Counted from the stretch's first letter, positions 26,250 to 34,732 are shown. The stretch: 64,000 bases of DNA from Caldimonas mangrovi (GCF_023721835.1 NZ_JAMKFE010000018.1:1-64000); one strand, 5' to 3'. The notes: a model not told the origin generated them from the letters alone. A program made the numbers and translations.

Positions 26250-27311
26250 ATGAATCTGCTGCTGTTCCTGCTTGGCCTCGCAGCCCTGGTGGCCGGGGCC
26301 GAACTGCTGGTGCGCGGCGCGGCCCGGCTGGCGCTGTCGTTCGGCGTCTCGCCGCTGGTGGTCGGGCTGACCATCGTCGCCTTCGGCACCAGTGCACCGG
26401 AGGTGGCGGTGTCGATCGGCGCGGTGGCCAGCGGCACCACCGACCTGGCGGTCGGCAACGTGGTTGGCAGCAACATCTTCAATGTGCTGCTGATCCTCGG
26501 GCTCGCGGCCTTGATCTCGCCGCTGTGCGTGCACGTGCAGATCATCCGGCAGGAGGTGCCGATGATGACCGCCGCCACCCTGGTGCTGGCGGTGCTGGTG
26601 CTCGACGGCCAGCTGTCGCGCGCAGAAGCGGGGTTGCTGCTGGCGGTGCTGATCGCCTACTCGGTGTTCCTCGTGCGGCAGTCTCGCGCGGCGCCGCCCG
26701 AGGAGCAGGCGGAGTACGAGAAGAGCGCGTCTCACAGCCGCTGGGACCGCCACTGGGCGGTGCAATGGCTGCTCGTGGCCGGCGGGCTGGTCTTGCTGGT
26801 GCTCGGCTCCGACTGGCTGGTCGAAGCGGCGGTCGCGTTCGCACAGGCACTGGGCGTCAGCGACGTCGTGATCGGCCTGACCGTCGTCGCGGCCGGCACC
26901 TCGATGCCGGAAGTCGCCACCTCGGTGATGGCCACGCTGCGCGGCGAGCGCGACATCGCGGTCGGCAACGTGATCGGCAGCAACCTGTTCAACATCCTCG
27001 GCTGCCTGGGCGTGTCGGGCCTGGTGGCCTCGGGCGGGCTGGCAGTGCCCCCCGCCGTGCTGCACTTCGATCTGTGGGTGATGACCGCGGCCATGCTCGC
27101 CTGCCTGCCGGTGTTCATGACGGGGCGCGAGATCGCACGCTGGGAAGGGGCCGTCTTCCTCGGCTACTACCTGGCCTACACCGCCTACCTGATTCTGGCA
27201 GCTCAGCAGCACGCCGCGCTCGGGGCCTATTCGCAGGTGATGATGAGCTTCGTGATCCCGCTGACGATCGTGACGCTTGTCGCGGTGATGATCCGGCCGC
27301 GCCCGGGCTGA
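26250..27311 (+). CDS. Calcium/sodium antiporter
   Basis: A 353-residue inner-membrane cation exchanger of the CaCA superfamily (YrbG type) with 10-11 hydrophobic segments in two inverted alpha-repeats. The ion-binding motifs are present in both: VAFGTSAPEVAVS with GNVVGSNIFNVLL, and VAAGTSMPEVATS with GNVIGSNLFNILG. Length fits the K+-independent bacterial members. A central cytoplasmic loop (about 145-170) is charged. The thioesterase gene follows 58 bases later. Confidence 0.94.
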   Translation: MNLLLFLLGLAALVAGAELLVRGAARLALSFGVSPLVVGLTIVAFGTSAPEVAVSIGAVASGTTDLAVGNVVGSNIFNVLLILGLAALISPLCVHVQIIRQEVPMMTAATLVLAVLVLDGQLSRAEAGLLLAVLIAYSVFLVRQSRAAPPEEQAEYEKSASHSRWDRHWAVQWLLVAGGLVLLVLGSDWLVEAAVAFAQALGVSDVVIGLTVVAAGTSMPEVATSVMATLRGERDIAVGNVIGSNLFNILGCLGVSGLVASGGLAVPPAVLHFDLWVMTAAMLACLPVFMTGREIARWEGAVFLGYYLAYTAYLILAAQQHAALGAYSQVMMSFVIPLTIVTLVAVMIRPRPG

Positions 27312-27369
27312 AAGCCGTTTGCCGGGCAGCACTGGCATCATCGGGGCTCGTTTCGACAGCCCACGCCCC

Positions 27370-27870
27370 ATGGACCTGCCTTCGCACCAGCTTTCGATGA
27401 CCGTTCTGATGACGCCCGACATGGCCAACTTCTCCGGCAATGTCCACGGCGGCACCATCCTCAAGCTGCTCGACCAGGCGGCCTACGCCTGCGCCAGCCG
27501 CTATGCCGGCCGCTACGTGGTGACGCTGTCGGTCGACCAGGTCATGTTCCGCCAGCCCATCCACGTCGGCGAGCTGGTGACCTTCCTGGCCAGCGTCAAC
27601 CACACCGGCACCTCGTCGATGGAGATCGGCATCAAGGTGGTGGCAGAGAACATCCGCACGCAGGTGGTGCGCCATGCCAACAGCTGCTTCTTCACGATGG
27701 TGGCGGTCGACGACGACGGCAAGCCGGCCCCGGTGCCGGCGTTGCGCCCTTTCAGCGCCGACGAGAAGCGCCGCTTCGAAGCCGCCAAGGTGCGCAAGCA
27801 GCTGCGGCAGGAACTGGAGCAGCGCTTTCGCGACATCCGCCGGCCCGAGGGCGAGCCAACGGCGGCCTGA
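27370..27870 (+). CDS. Acyl-CoA thioesterase (hotdog fold)
   Basis: A 166-residue YciA/acyl-CoA-hydrolase-type hotdog protein that cleaves acyl-CoA to free acid and CoA. The active-site region DMANFSGNVHGGTILKLLDQAA carries the family N-x-x-G-x-x-x-G-G pattern. VDQVMFRQPIHVGELV and HTGTSSMEIGIKVVAEN are the typical second half. The C-terminus is a charged helix. The stop lies three bases from the end of the convergent Tat subunit gene. Confidence 0.92.
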   Translation: MDLPSHQLSMTVLMTPDMANFSGNVHGGTILKLLDQAAYACASRYAGRYVVTLSVDQVMFRQPIHVGELVTFLASVNHTGTSSMEIGIKVVAENIRTQVVRHANSCFFTMVAVDDDGKPAPVPALRPFSADEKRRFEAAKVRKQLRQELEQRFRDIRRPEGEPTAA

Positions 27871-27873
27871 ACT

Positions 27874-28341
27874 TTAAGCCGCCTCGTCGACGTAGCGCGC
27901 GAAGATGTTGCTGCAGGCGGTGAGCACACCGGTATAGCGCACCGGCTGCGTGCGCCGCTCGGCGTCGGGGAAGAAGTCGCTCGACACCAGGAAGGCGCCG
28001 AACACGCGGCGCTCCATGTCCTCGGCCAGCTTGCGGGCGCCGTCGAAACGCCAGGCCTCGGACGGCATCGCATGGAAGGACGCGATCAGCTTCTGGCGGT
28101 GCTTGGTGCCGATCAGCTCGCGGTCGAGCGACACGTCATGCGCGAAGCGCTCCAGCCCCTGTTCGTCGATCGGCACGCCGGGCAGGTGGCGGCGCACGAC
28201 ATCAGCCGCCCAGTGGCGCACCGTCAGCGGCAGGGCGCCGTAGTAAAGGCCGGCGCCGGCTGCAGCAGCGGTGGCCGCGGCGGCGCCACCGGCGATGAGC
28301 AGCCGCCGGCGGGTGAAGGCGAGTGTCGGTTTGCGGGTCAT
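27874..28341 (-). CDS. Gluconate 2-dehydrogenase subunit 3-like protein (Tat-exported small subunit)
   Basis: A 155-residue protein beginning with a twin-arginine signal (TRRRLLIAGG followed by an Ala-rich core). The rest matches the small gamma-type subunit of membrane-linked FAD dehydrogenases. In family systems this subunit carries the signal that exports the folded catalytic subunit, which itself lacks one. The preceding gene (31 bases upstream) encodes a GMC dehydrogenase without signal peptide, so the two form a complex. The subunit order alpha-gamma is the reverse of the well-known Burkholderia glucose dehydrogenase. Confidence 0.82.
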   Translation of the reverse strand: MTRKPTLAFTRRRLLIAGGAAAATAAAAGAGLYYGALPLTVRHWAADVVRRHLPGVPIDEQGLERFAHDVSLDRELIGTKHRQKLIASFHAMPSEAWRFDGARKLAEDMERRVFGAFLVSSDFFPDAERRTQPVRYTGVLTACSNIFARYVDEAA

Positions 28342-28372
28342 GCGGGAATCTCCCTGGCTCGTCGATCGGTGG

Positions 28373-29821
28373 TCACAGCACGCGTTCGGCACTGCGCAGC
28401 GACAGCGCGGCCACCGTCAAGCTGGGGTTCGCGCTCGGCCCGGTCGGAAACACCGCCGAGCCCACCACCACCAGGTTGCGTGCATCGTGATGCAGCTGCT
28501 GCGCGTCGATCACCGAGTCGCTGCGGTCGCGGCCCATGCGCAGGCTGCCCTGCAGGTGCGATTCGGTCGGCCGCATGCCGCGGAACTCGATACGCTCGAC
28601 CGGCAGCGGCGCCAGCACGCGCTCCAGTTGCGCCATCGAGCGCTTGACGCCGAGCGTGGCGTAGTCGGAATGGTGGGCGTGGTGCACCACCGGCGGTCCG
28701 TCGGCGTCTTCGCCGAGCGCGACCCGGTTGTCGTCCTGCGGCAGGTCCTCGACCACCACGGTCAACGGCGCGATCTGCCGCCAGCGCCCGAAGTCGGTGC
28801 GCAGGCCGTGCGGCCAGCGGTTCTCGAAGTAGATCAGCGCATTCGCATGCTCGCGCCTGAAGTCGCCGTCGTACAGCGAGTAGTTCAGCGACGTCGTGAT
28901 CGTGCTGCCGTCGAAGTTGTCGACGCCGTCGAGGAAGGCCTCGACGGTGTAGCCGAGCTGCTCGTGGATGCCGCGCCCGGTGAGCGGGTGGTCGATGCCT
29001 GAACGCAGCAGGATGGCCGGGCTGTGGATGGCGTTGGCGCCCAGCACGAACAGCTCGCCGCGCGCCCGGTGCTCCTTGCCGCCGGAACGGTAGACCGCCG
29101 CCTGTACCGTGCCGCCGCTGTGCTCGAGTCGCAGCACCTCGGCGTCGGTGCGCCACTCGATGCGCGGGTCGTCAAGCAGCGCGGCAAAACCGTTGTCGAA
29201 GTTGAATTTCGCGTTCACCGGGCACAGCCGGCAGCGCGCCGTGGCGCAGCACCGGCCGCGCTGCTCGGTGGCAATGCTGGCGCGCGCGGTGGCGATGGGC
29301 AGGTGGTGCTGGGGCTGCGCACGGCGCATGATCTCGTCGACGCTGGACATCCGGTGCCCCGGCAGCGGAAACGGCGCCGACCGAGGCAGCAGCTGCGCCA
29401 TCGCCGGGTCGCCCGCCACCGCCATCTTGCGCTCGGCGGCCAGGTAGTAGGGTTCGAGCTCGTCGTAGTCGACCGGCCAGTCGCGGCCGACGCCGTACAG
29501 CGTGTGCAGCCGGAAATCGCTCGGATGGAAGCGCGGTGTCTGCGCGTACCAGCAGTTGGTGCCGCCGCCGACCGCCACCGTGAAGTTCCACTCCTCCTTG
29601 TGCCCGGCCGGCGTGCGATACGTCGAGCGCGGGTCGATGTCGGAATTGCGGCCCTGCTCCACCTGCCACGAGGCCGGCCGGTGCTGGCCGCGTTCGAGCA
29701 CCAGGATGCGCAGTTGCGGACGCTTCCTGAGCGCCCCCTCGATGAAGAAGAGCGAGCCGAAGCCCGAGCCGATCACGACCAGGTCGTGGCCGGCGTCTGA
29801 AGTATTTCCCTGAGTGGTCAT
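28373..29821 (-). CDS. GMC-family FAD dehydrogenase, FAD-glucose-dehydrogenase-like catalytic subunit
   Basis: A 482-residue glucose-methanol-choline oxidoreductase. FAD-binding VVIGSGFGSLF lies at residues 15-25, GGGTNCWYAQTPRF near 86-98, and the C-terminal active-site region GSAVFPTGPSANPSLTVAAL. Cys191, Cys192, Cys197 and Cys200 form a C-C-x4-C-x2-C cluster. The same spacing provides the [3Fe-4S] site in Burkholderia FAD-glucose dehydrogenase, as I recall it. There is no signal peptide, consistent with export on the Tat subunit encoded next. The cytochrome c subunit that normally completes such complexes is not adjacent. The substrate (sugar or other alcohol) is unknown. Confidence 0.87.
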   Translation of the reverse strand: MTTQGNTSDAGHDLVVIGSGFGSLFFIEGALRKRPQLRILVLERGQHRPASWQVEQGRNSDIDPRSTYRTPAGHKEEWNFTVAVGGGTNCWYAQTPRFHPSDFRLHTLYGVGRDWPVDYDELEPYYLAAERKMAVAGDPAMAQLLPRSAPFPLPGHRMSSVDEIMRRAQPQHHLPIATARASIATEQRGRCCATARCRLCPVNAKFNFDNGFAALLDDPRIEWRTDAEVLRLEHSGGTVQAAVYRSGGKEHRARGELFVLGANAIHSPAILLRSGIDHPLTGRGIHEQLGYTVEAFLDGVDNFDGSTITTSLNYSLYDGDFRREHANALIYFENRWPHGLRTDFGRWRQIAPLTVVVEDLPQDDNRVALGEDADGPPVVHHAHHSDYATLGVKRSMAQLERVLAPLPVERIEFRGMRPTESHLQGSLRMGRDRSDSVIDAQQLHHDARNLVVVGSAVFPTGPSANPSLTVAALSLRSAERVL

Positions 29822-30002
29822 GGTGTGGCCGTGCCCGTTTATGGTGTGGGAGCAGCGGCGTGGAGTCGCGTCTCGCGCCAGTCTGCGCGATGCCCCGGCA
29901 CGCCAGGTGCAACAAGTGCTATGGGCTGTTTCAAGCTCGGTGAGGTGCACACCCGCCCTTACAAGGTGTACCGTACGGCGCTGGAAACCAGGAGGTGCAG
30001 GC

Positions 30003-30377
30003 GTGCCGATCAGCTGGATCACCGCTTTCAAAGTCATACCGTGGGCCGACGTCATCGAGGCCACGCCCGCGATCGTGCGCGGCGCCAAACAACTGTGGGG
30101 CAAGGTGCAACGCAACGAGCCGCCGCCCGCCAGCGGTGGCGCCATCGACTCCGCCAGCACGCCCGAGCAGCGGCTGGCTGCGTTGGAAGCGCGGGTGCAA
30201 CAGCTCGGCGACGAAGCGCGGGCGTCATCCGAGCTGATCGATCAACTGGCGCAACACAACGCGCGCCTCGTCGAAGCGGTGCAGACGCTGCGCGTTCGCA
30301 CGCGCGTGCTGATGGTCGTGGTGGTCGTGCTCGGCGGGGTGCTGGCGACCGCGCTGCTCGGCCCGGGCCTGCGGTGA
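30003..30377 (+). CDS. Small protein with coiled coil and C-terminal membrane anchor
   Basis: A 124-residue protein starting at GTG (VPISWITAFKVIPWADVIEATP), preceded by a near-perfect Shine-Dalgarno AGGAGGTG with five bases spacing. A predicted coiled coil covers ~55-95 (RLAALEARVQQLGDEARASSE), followed by one hydrophobic helix (VLMVVVVVLGGVLATALLG). I do not recognise a named family; similar tail-anchored proteins sit upstream of radA in related genomes, from memory. It ends nine bases before radA, so the two probably share a transcript. Confidence 0.78.
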   Translation: MPISWITAFKVIPWADVIEATPAIVRGAKQLWGKVQRNEPPPASGGAIDSASTPEQRLAALEARVQQLGDEARASSELIDQLAQHNARLVEAVQTLRVRTRVLMVVVVVLGGVLATALLGPGLR

Positions 30378-30386
30378 CAATGCCGC

Positions 30387-31745
30387 ATGGCCAAAGAGAA
30401 GACCGTCTATACCTGCACCGAATGCGGCGGCACCAGCCCCAAGTGGCTGGGCAAGTGCCCGCATTGCAATGCCTGGAACACGCTGGAGGAAACCGTTGCC
30501 GAAAGCGCGGGCAGGCACCGCTTCCAGGCGCTCGCGAAATCCGCCCCGGTGACCACGCTGGCGGAAATCGACGCGGTCGACATCGCCCGCACGCCGACCG
30601 GCATCGATGAACTCGACCGCGTGCTCGGCGGCGGCCTGGTGCCCGGCGGCGTGGTGCTGATCGGCGGCGACCCCGGCATCGGCAAGTCAACGCTGCTGCT
30701 GCAGGCGCTCGACGCACTGAGCCAGCAGATGAAGGCACTGTACGTGACCGGCGAGGAATCCGGCGCGCAGGTCGCGCTGCGCGCACGGCGCCTCGGACTG
30801 GACGGCTCCAGGGTGCGGGTGCAGGCCGAGATCCAGCTGGAGAAGATCCTGGCGACCGTCGAGGCCGAGCAGCCCGCCATCGCGGTGATCGACTCGATCC
30901 AGACCGTCTACTCCGAACAGCTCACTTCCGCGCCGGGCTCGGTGGCGCAGGTGCGCGAATGCTCCGCCCAGCTGACGCGCACGGCCAAGGCCACCGGCAC
31001 GTCGATGGTGCTGGTCGGGCACGTGACGAAGGAAGGTGCGCTGGCCGGCCCGCGCGTGCTGGAGCACATCGTCGACACGGTGCTGTATTTCGAGGGCGAC
31101 ACCCACAGCGCCTTCCGGCTGGTGCGCGCGTTCAAGAACCGCTTCGGCGCGGTCAACGAGATCGGCGTGTTCGCGATGACGGAGCGCGGCCTCAAGGGGG
31201 TGGCCAACCCGAGCGCGATCTTCCTGTCGACGCACGGCGAGCCGGTGCCGGGCTCTTGCGTGCTGGTCACGCTCGAAGGCACGCGGCCGATGCTGGTGGA
31301 GGTGCAGGCGCTGGTCGACAGCTCGCCGATCCCCAGCCCCCGGCGACTGTCGGTCGGGCTGGAGCAGAACCGCCTGGCGATGCTGCTGGCAGTGATGCAC
31401 CGCCACGCAGGCATCGCCTGCTACGACCAGGACGTGTTCGTCAACGCGGTCGGTGGCGTGCGCATCAGCGAACCGGCGGCCGACCTGGCCGTGATGCTGG
31501 CCATCCAGAGCAGCCTGCGCGGCAGGCCGCTGCCGCGCGGCTTCCTGACCTTCGGCGAAGTCGGCCTGGCCGGTGAGATCCGGCCTGCGCCGCGCGGGCA
31601 GGAACGGCTGAAGGAAGCGGCCAAGCTGGGCTTCAGCGTCGCCGTGGTGCCGAAGGCGAACGCACCGAAAAAGCCCGTCGAAGGACTGACGATCCACGCG
31701 GTCGAGCGCGTCGAGCAGGCCATCGACCTGGTGCGTGGACTCTGA
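30387..31745 (+). CDS. radA: DNA repair protein RadA/Sms
   Basis: A 452-residue RecA-like helicase that drives branch migration in recombination. N-terminal zinc finger CTECGGTSPKWLGKCPHC, Walker A GGDPGIGKST near residue 95, the RadA-specific KNRFGAVNEIG motif near 250, and a C-terminal Lon-like domain (from ~270). Length is typical. The TGA stop shares its A with the ATG of the next gene. Confidence 0.96.
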   Translation: MAKEKTVYTCTECGGTSPKWLGKCPHCNAWNTLEETVAESAGRHRFQALAKSAPVTTLAEIDAVDIARTPTGIDELDRVLGGGLVPGGVVLIGGDPGIGKSTLLLQALDALSQQMKALYVTGEESGAQVALRARRLGLDGSRVRVQAEIQLEKILATVEAEQPAIAVIDSIQTVYSEQLTSAPGSVAQVRECSAQLTRTAKATGTSMVLVGHVTKEGALAGPRVLEHIVDTVLYFEGDTHSAFRLVRAFKNRFGAVNEIGVFAMTERGLKGVANPSAIFLSTHGEPVPGSCVLVTLEGTRPMLVEVQALVDSSPIPSPRRLSVGLEQNRLAMLLAVMHRHAGIACYDQDVFVNAVGGVRISEPAADLAVMLAIQSSLRGRPLPRGFLTFGEVGLAGEIRPAPRGQERLKEAAKLGFSVAVVPKANAPKKPVEGLTIHAVERVEQAIDLVRGL

Positions 31746-32065
31746 TGCGACTGCTGTTCATCTGCGGCCGCAACCGCATGCGCAGCCCGACGGCAGAAGC
31801 GCTGTTCGACGGGCACGAACAGGTCCAGACGCTGTCGGCCGGCGTCAATCCGGATGCCGACGTGCCGGTCAGCGTCGAGCTGATCGACTGGGCCGACCGC
31901 ATCTACGTGATGGAGCGCACGCATCGCGACGCGCTCAACGCGCGCTTCGGCAAAGCGTTGAGCGGCAAGCGGGTCACCTGCCTGGGCATCCCGGACCGCT
32001 ACGAGTACATGCAGCCGCAGCTCATCGAGGTGCTGCGGCACAAGCTGGCCCACCTGCTCGGGTGA
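31745..32065 (+). CDS. Low-molecular-weight protein-tyrosine-phosphatase-like protein
   Basis: A 106-residue protein with a P-loop C-x5-R motif near the N-terminus (CGRNRMRS, Cys7 to Arg13), as in LMW phosphatases, and a possible general-acid Asp in GIPDRYEYM. It is shorter than classical enzymes (~150) and lacks their DPY loop, so it belongs to the compact relatives found in many proteobacteria. The start codon overlaps the radA stop (TGATG), giving translational coupling. Phosphatase activity is inferred only. Confidence 0.85.
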   Translation: MRLLFICGRNRMRSPTAEALFDGHEQVQTLSAGVNPDADVPVSVELIDWADRIYVMERTHRDALNARFGKALSGKRVTCLGIPDRYEYMQPQLIEVLRHKLAHLLG

Positions 32066-32071
32066 AGCGGC

Positions 32072-32719
32072 TCAAGCGCCGGCCCATTTGCGCAGGCCGT
32101 CCGGCATCGAACGCGTGATGCCGGGTTCGGGCACCGGCGGCAACGCGTGAACCGCCAGCGGCAACACGCCGGCCCACACGTCGAGCGAGAGGTCTGCCTC
32201 ATCGTCCTGCGGCCCGCCGGTCCGCAGTTTGGCGGAGGCCTCGTCCAGCGCGATGCGCAGCACGGTGGTGCTGCGCAACTCGTTCGCATCACCGGGCCTC
32301 GCCTCGTGCTTGCGGCCCGGTGCCAGATGGTCCATCAGGCGGTCGAGCGACGCCGCCTTCCGGTCGTCCGGCACGGCCTCGAAAGCGCCGAGTACCACCA
32401 CCGAACGGTAGTTCATCGAATGGTTGAACGCGGCCCGCGCCAGCACCAACCCGTCCAGGTGCGTGACCGTCACGCAGGCCTGCTGCCCGCCGAGCAGCGC
32501 CCGCAGCATGCGGCTGCCGTTGGAGCCATGGATGTAGAGGTGGCCGTCCTCTCGCCAGCAGACGGTGGGAATGCAGAACACGCTGTCGCCATCGCGGAAC
32601 GCCACGTGGCACAGCAGCGCGGCATCGATGATGCCGTGCACGGTCTCGCGGTCATAGCGGCCGCGGGCCGGTTCGCGGCGGACGCGGGTGCGGTCGGTGA
32701 CGGGGACGTCGGTCTGCAT
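32072..32719 (-). CDS. Pyridoxamine 5'-phosphate oxidase family FMN-binding protein
   Basis: A 215-residue split-barrel flavoprotein of the PNPOx-like superfamily. Residues ~25-150 show AALLCHVAFRDGDSVFCIPTVCWREDGHLYIHGSNGSRML and the core ACVTVTHLDGLVLARAAFNHSMNYRSVVVLG, typical of the NimA-like and FMN-binding branch, not of true PdxH. The physiological reaction is unknown. It is divergent from a PdxR-like MocR regulator with 106 bases between starts, a layout that suggests a PLP-responsive regulatory pair. Confidence 0.85.
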   Translation of the reverse strand: MQTDVPVTDRTRVRREPARGRYDRETVHGIIDAALLCHVAFRDGDSVFCIPTVCWREDGHLYIHGSNGSRMLRALLGGQQACVTVTHLDGLVLARAAFNHSMNYRSVVVLGAFEAVPDDRKAASLDRLMDHLAPGRKHEARPGDANELRSTTVLRIALDEASAKLRTGGPQDDEADLSLDVWAGVLPLAVHALPPVPEPGITRSMPDGLRKWAGA

Positions 32720-32778
32720 GGTGGGCTCCTGGACTGAATCGGGGTCGGATGCTAGGCTTGGTTGGCCCCATCCTTGGT

Positions 32779-32810
32779 GCCACGATTGGCAGGAATGATG
32801 GAGCCACGAT
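32779..32810. promoter_or_regulatory. Direct repeat GCCACGAT in the MocR/flavoprotein gap
   Basis: GCCACGAT occurs at 32779-32786 and 32803-32810, a 24-base spacing, or roughly two helical turns. MocR regulators commonly bind such paired direct repeats, so it is a plausible operator for the divergent gene pair. Confidence 0.5.
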
Positions 32811-32825
32811 CCTCACGACCTCGCC

Positions 32826-34307
32826 ATGACCGACCTCACCCTGCTGTTGCGCCACGCGTTGAAGCCCGGCAAGGCTGCCCGCAGCCCGATGCAGCGGCGG
32901 CTTTCCGAAGCGCTGCGCAACGCCGTGCTCGAAGGCAGGCTGCCGGCGGGCAGCCGGCTGCCCGGTTCGCGCGGGTTGGCACAGGACCTCGGCATCGCTC
33001 GCAACACGGTGCTCCACGCCTACGAGCAGTTGAGCGTCGAGGGCTACGTGCGCGCGGACCGCCAAGGCACGGTCGTGTGCCGCCTGCCTTCCGGCCATGC
33101 CGCCGGGCGCAGCGCCTCCCGCCTGCCACCCGGGCCCGACACGCTCGGGCCCGCCACGCTCTCGCATCGGGGGGCGGCCATCGTGCCGCCCGCCGCCTGG
33201 GACCTCGACCAGCGCGCGCTCGCGCCGGGCGTTCCGGCGCTGGACCGCTTTCCTCTCGCCGCCTGGCAGCGACGCGTGTCCCAAGTGTCGAAGTCGCTTC
33301 GCCACACCGCACTGGGCTACCGCGATCCGTTGGGCGAGCCGGTCTTGCGAGCGGCCATCGCCACCTACGTGGCCGCTGCCCGCGGCGTTCGATGCGGGCC
33401 GGCGCAGGTGGTGGTCACGAGCGGCACACAGGAGAGCCTGGCTCTGTGTGCGCATCTGTTTGCCGACGCAGGCGACACCGCCTGGATCGAGCACCCCGGC
33501 TACGCCGGGGCTCGATCAGCACTGGAACGCGGCGGCCTGTCGCTGGCGGGTGTGCCGGTCGACAGCGACGGCATGGCCTGCGACGCAACGCTGTGGCAAC
33601 GCCGCCCGCCGCGCATCGTCTACACGACGCCGTCGCACCAGTACCCGCTCGGCGTGGTGCTGTCGCTGTCGCGCCGGCTCGCGCTGATCGAGCACGCCCG
33701 GCGGGCCGGCGCATGGATCATCGAAGACGACTACGACGGCGAGTTCCGCTTGCGCGGCGATCCGCTGCCGGCCATGCAGGGCCTGGTGCCCGATGCTCCG
33801 GTGATCTACCTGGGCACCTTCAGCAAGACGCTCTACCCGAGTCTGCGGCTGGGTTTCATGGTGCTGCCTGCCTCCATTGCGCAGGCCGCTCGCCATGCGC
33901 TGGGCGCCCTGCTGTGCCAGGGCCAGGTGGCCGAGCAAGAGGTGCTCGCGGCCTTCCTGCAGGAAGGCGATTTCACGATGCACGTGCGGCGGATGCGACG
34001 GCTCTACGCGGAACGGCAGCAGGCGCTGCGCGACGCGATCGGGCGGCATTGGCCGCTGCCGCATGCGCTGTCCGGCGGAGACTGCGGGCTGCACCTCGCG
34101 CTGTCCCTGCCCGGCGAGGCCGACGATCGCACGGTCGAGCGGCACGCCCACGCAGCCGGGCTGGGCGTGCGCGCGCTGTCCGGGTATTCGATGCCCGCCG
34201 CCCCGTCGCGCAACGGTCTCGTGATTGGCTACGGCAACACCTCGCCGCGCCAGATCGGCCTCGCGATCGTGAAGCTGGCGGCCTGCGTGAAAGCGGTTCC
34301 TCGGTGA
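32826..34307 (+). CDS. MocR-type regulator (PdxR-like)
   Basis: A 493-residue GntR/aminotransferase fusion. The winged helix covers ~10-90 (NAVLEGRLPAGSRLPGSRGLAQDLGIARNTV). The aminotransferase-fold domain contains VVVTSGTQESLALCAHLF, TPSHQYPLGVVLS, IIEDDYDGEFR and the PLP lysine in YLGTFSKTLYPSLRLGFM. Members bind PLP and regulate vitamin B6 or amine metabolism genes. It diverges from the FMN-binding protein gene, its probable target. Confidence 0.93.
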   Translation: MTDLTLLLRHALKPGKAARSPMQRRLSEALRNAVLEGRLPAGSRLPGSRGLAQDLGIARNTVLHAYEQLSVEGYVRADRQGTVVCRLPSGHAAGRSASRLPPGPDTLGPATLSHRGAAIVPPAAWDLDQRALAPGVPALDRFPLAAWQRRVSQVSKSLRHTALGYRDPLGEPVLRAAIATYVAAARGVRCGPAQVVVTSGTQESLALCAHLFADAGDTAWIEHPGYAGARSALERGGLSLAGVPVDSDGMACDATLWQRRPPRIVYTTPSHQYPLGVVLSLSRRLALIEHARRAGAWIIEDDYDGEFRLRGDPLPAMQGLVPDAPVIYLGTFSKTLYPSLRLGFMVLPASIAQAARHALGALLCQGQVAEQEVLAAFLQEGDFTMHVRRMRRLYAERQQALRDAIGRHWPLPHALSGGDCGLHLALSLPGEADDRTVERHAHAAGLGVRALSGYSMPAAPSRNGLVIGYGNTSPRQIGLAIVKLAACVKAVPR

Positions 34308-34337
34308 TACTGCGTTGCCTCTCACGACCCCTTGAGC

Positions 34338-34676
34338 ATGAGCCCCGCTTCTCCCGCCCAGACCCCCGAGCCGCCGTACTACGCGGTGATCTTCACCAGC
34401 CTGCGCACCCCCGGCGACAACGGCTACGGCGACATGGCCGACCGCATGGTGGCGCTCGCGGCCGGGCAACCCGGCTTCCTCGGCGTGGAAAGCGCTCGCG
34501 GTGCCGACGGTCTCGGCATCACCGTGTCGTACTGGCGCTCGCCCGAGGACATCGCGGCCTGGAAGGCGCATGCCGAGCACCGCGAGGCGCAGCGCCTGGG
34601 CCACCAGCAGTGGTACACGCAGTTCGAGTTGCGCGTGGCCAAGGTCGAAAGCGCCCGCAGCAAGCCCCCGCGTTGA
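34338..34676 (+). CDS. Antibiotic biosynthesis monooxygenase (ABM) domain protein
   Basis: A 112-residue dimeric alpha-beta barrel protein (YYAVIFTSLRTPGDNGYGDMADRMVALA, FLGVESARGADGLGITVSYWRSPEDIAAWKAHAEHREAQ). The ABM family includes small monooxygenases and haem-degrading enzymes, and many are uncharacterised. ATG at 34338 was preferred over the TTG six bases earlier. It follows the PdxR-like gene by 30 bases in the same direction. Confidence 0.86.
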   Translation: MSPASPAQTPEPPYYAVIFTSLRTPGDNGYGDMADRMVALAAGQPGFLGVESARGADGLGITVSYWRSPEDIAAWKAHAEHREAQRLGHQQWYTQFELRVAKVESARSKPPR

Positions 34677-34732
34677 TCCGGGTCGGGTGCCGGGCGTAAA
34701 GTGGTTGCCTCGCCATTTCCCTGCTGGCTCCG

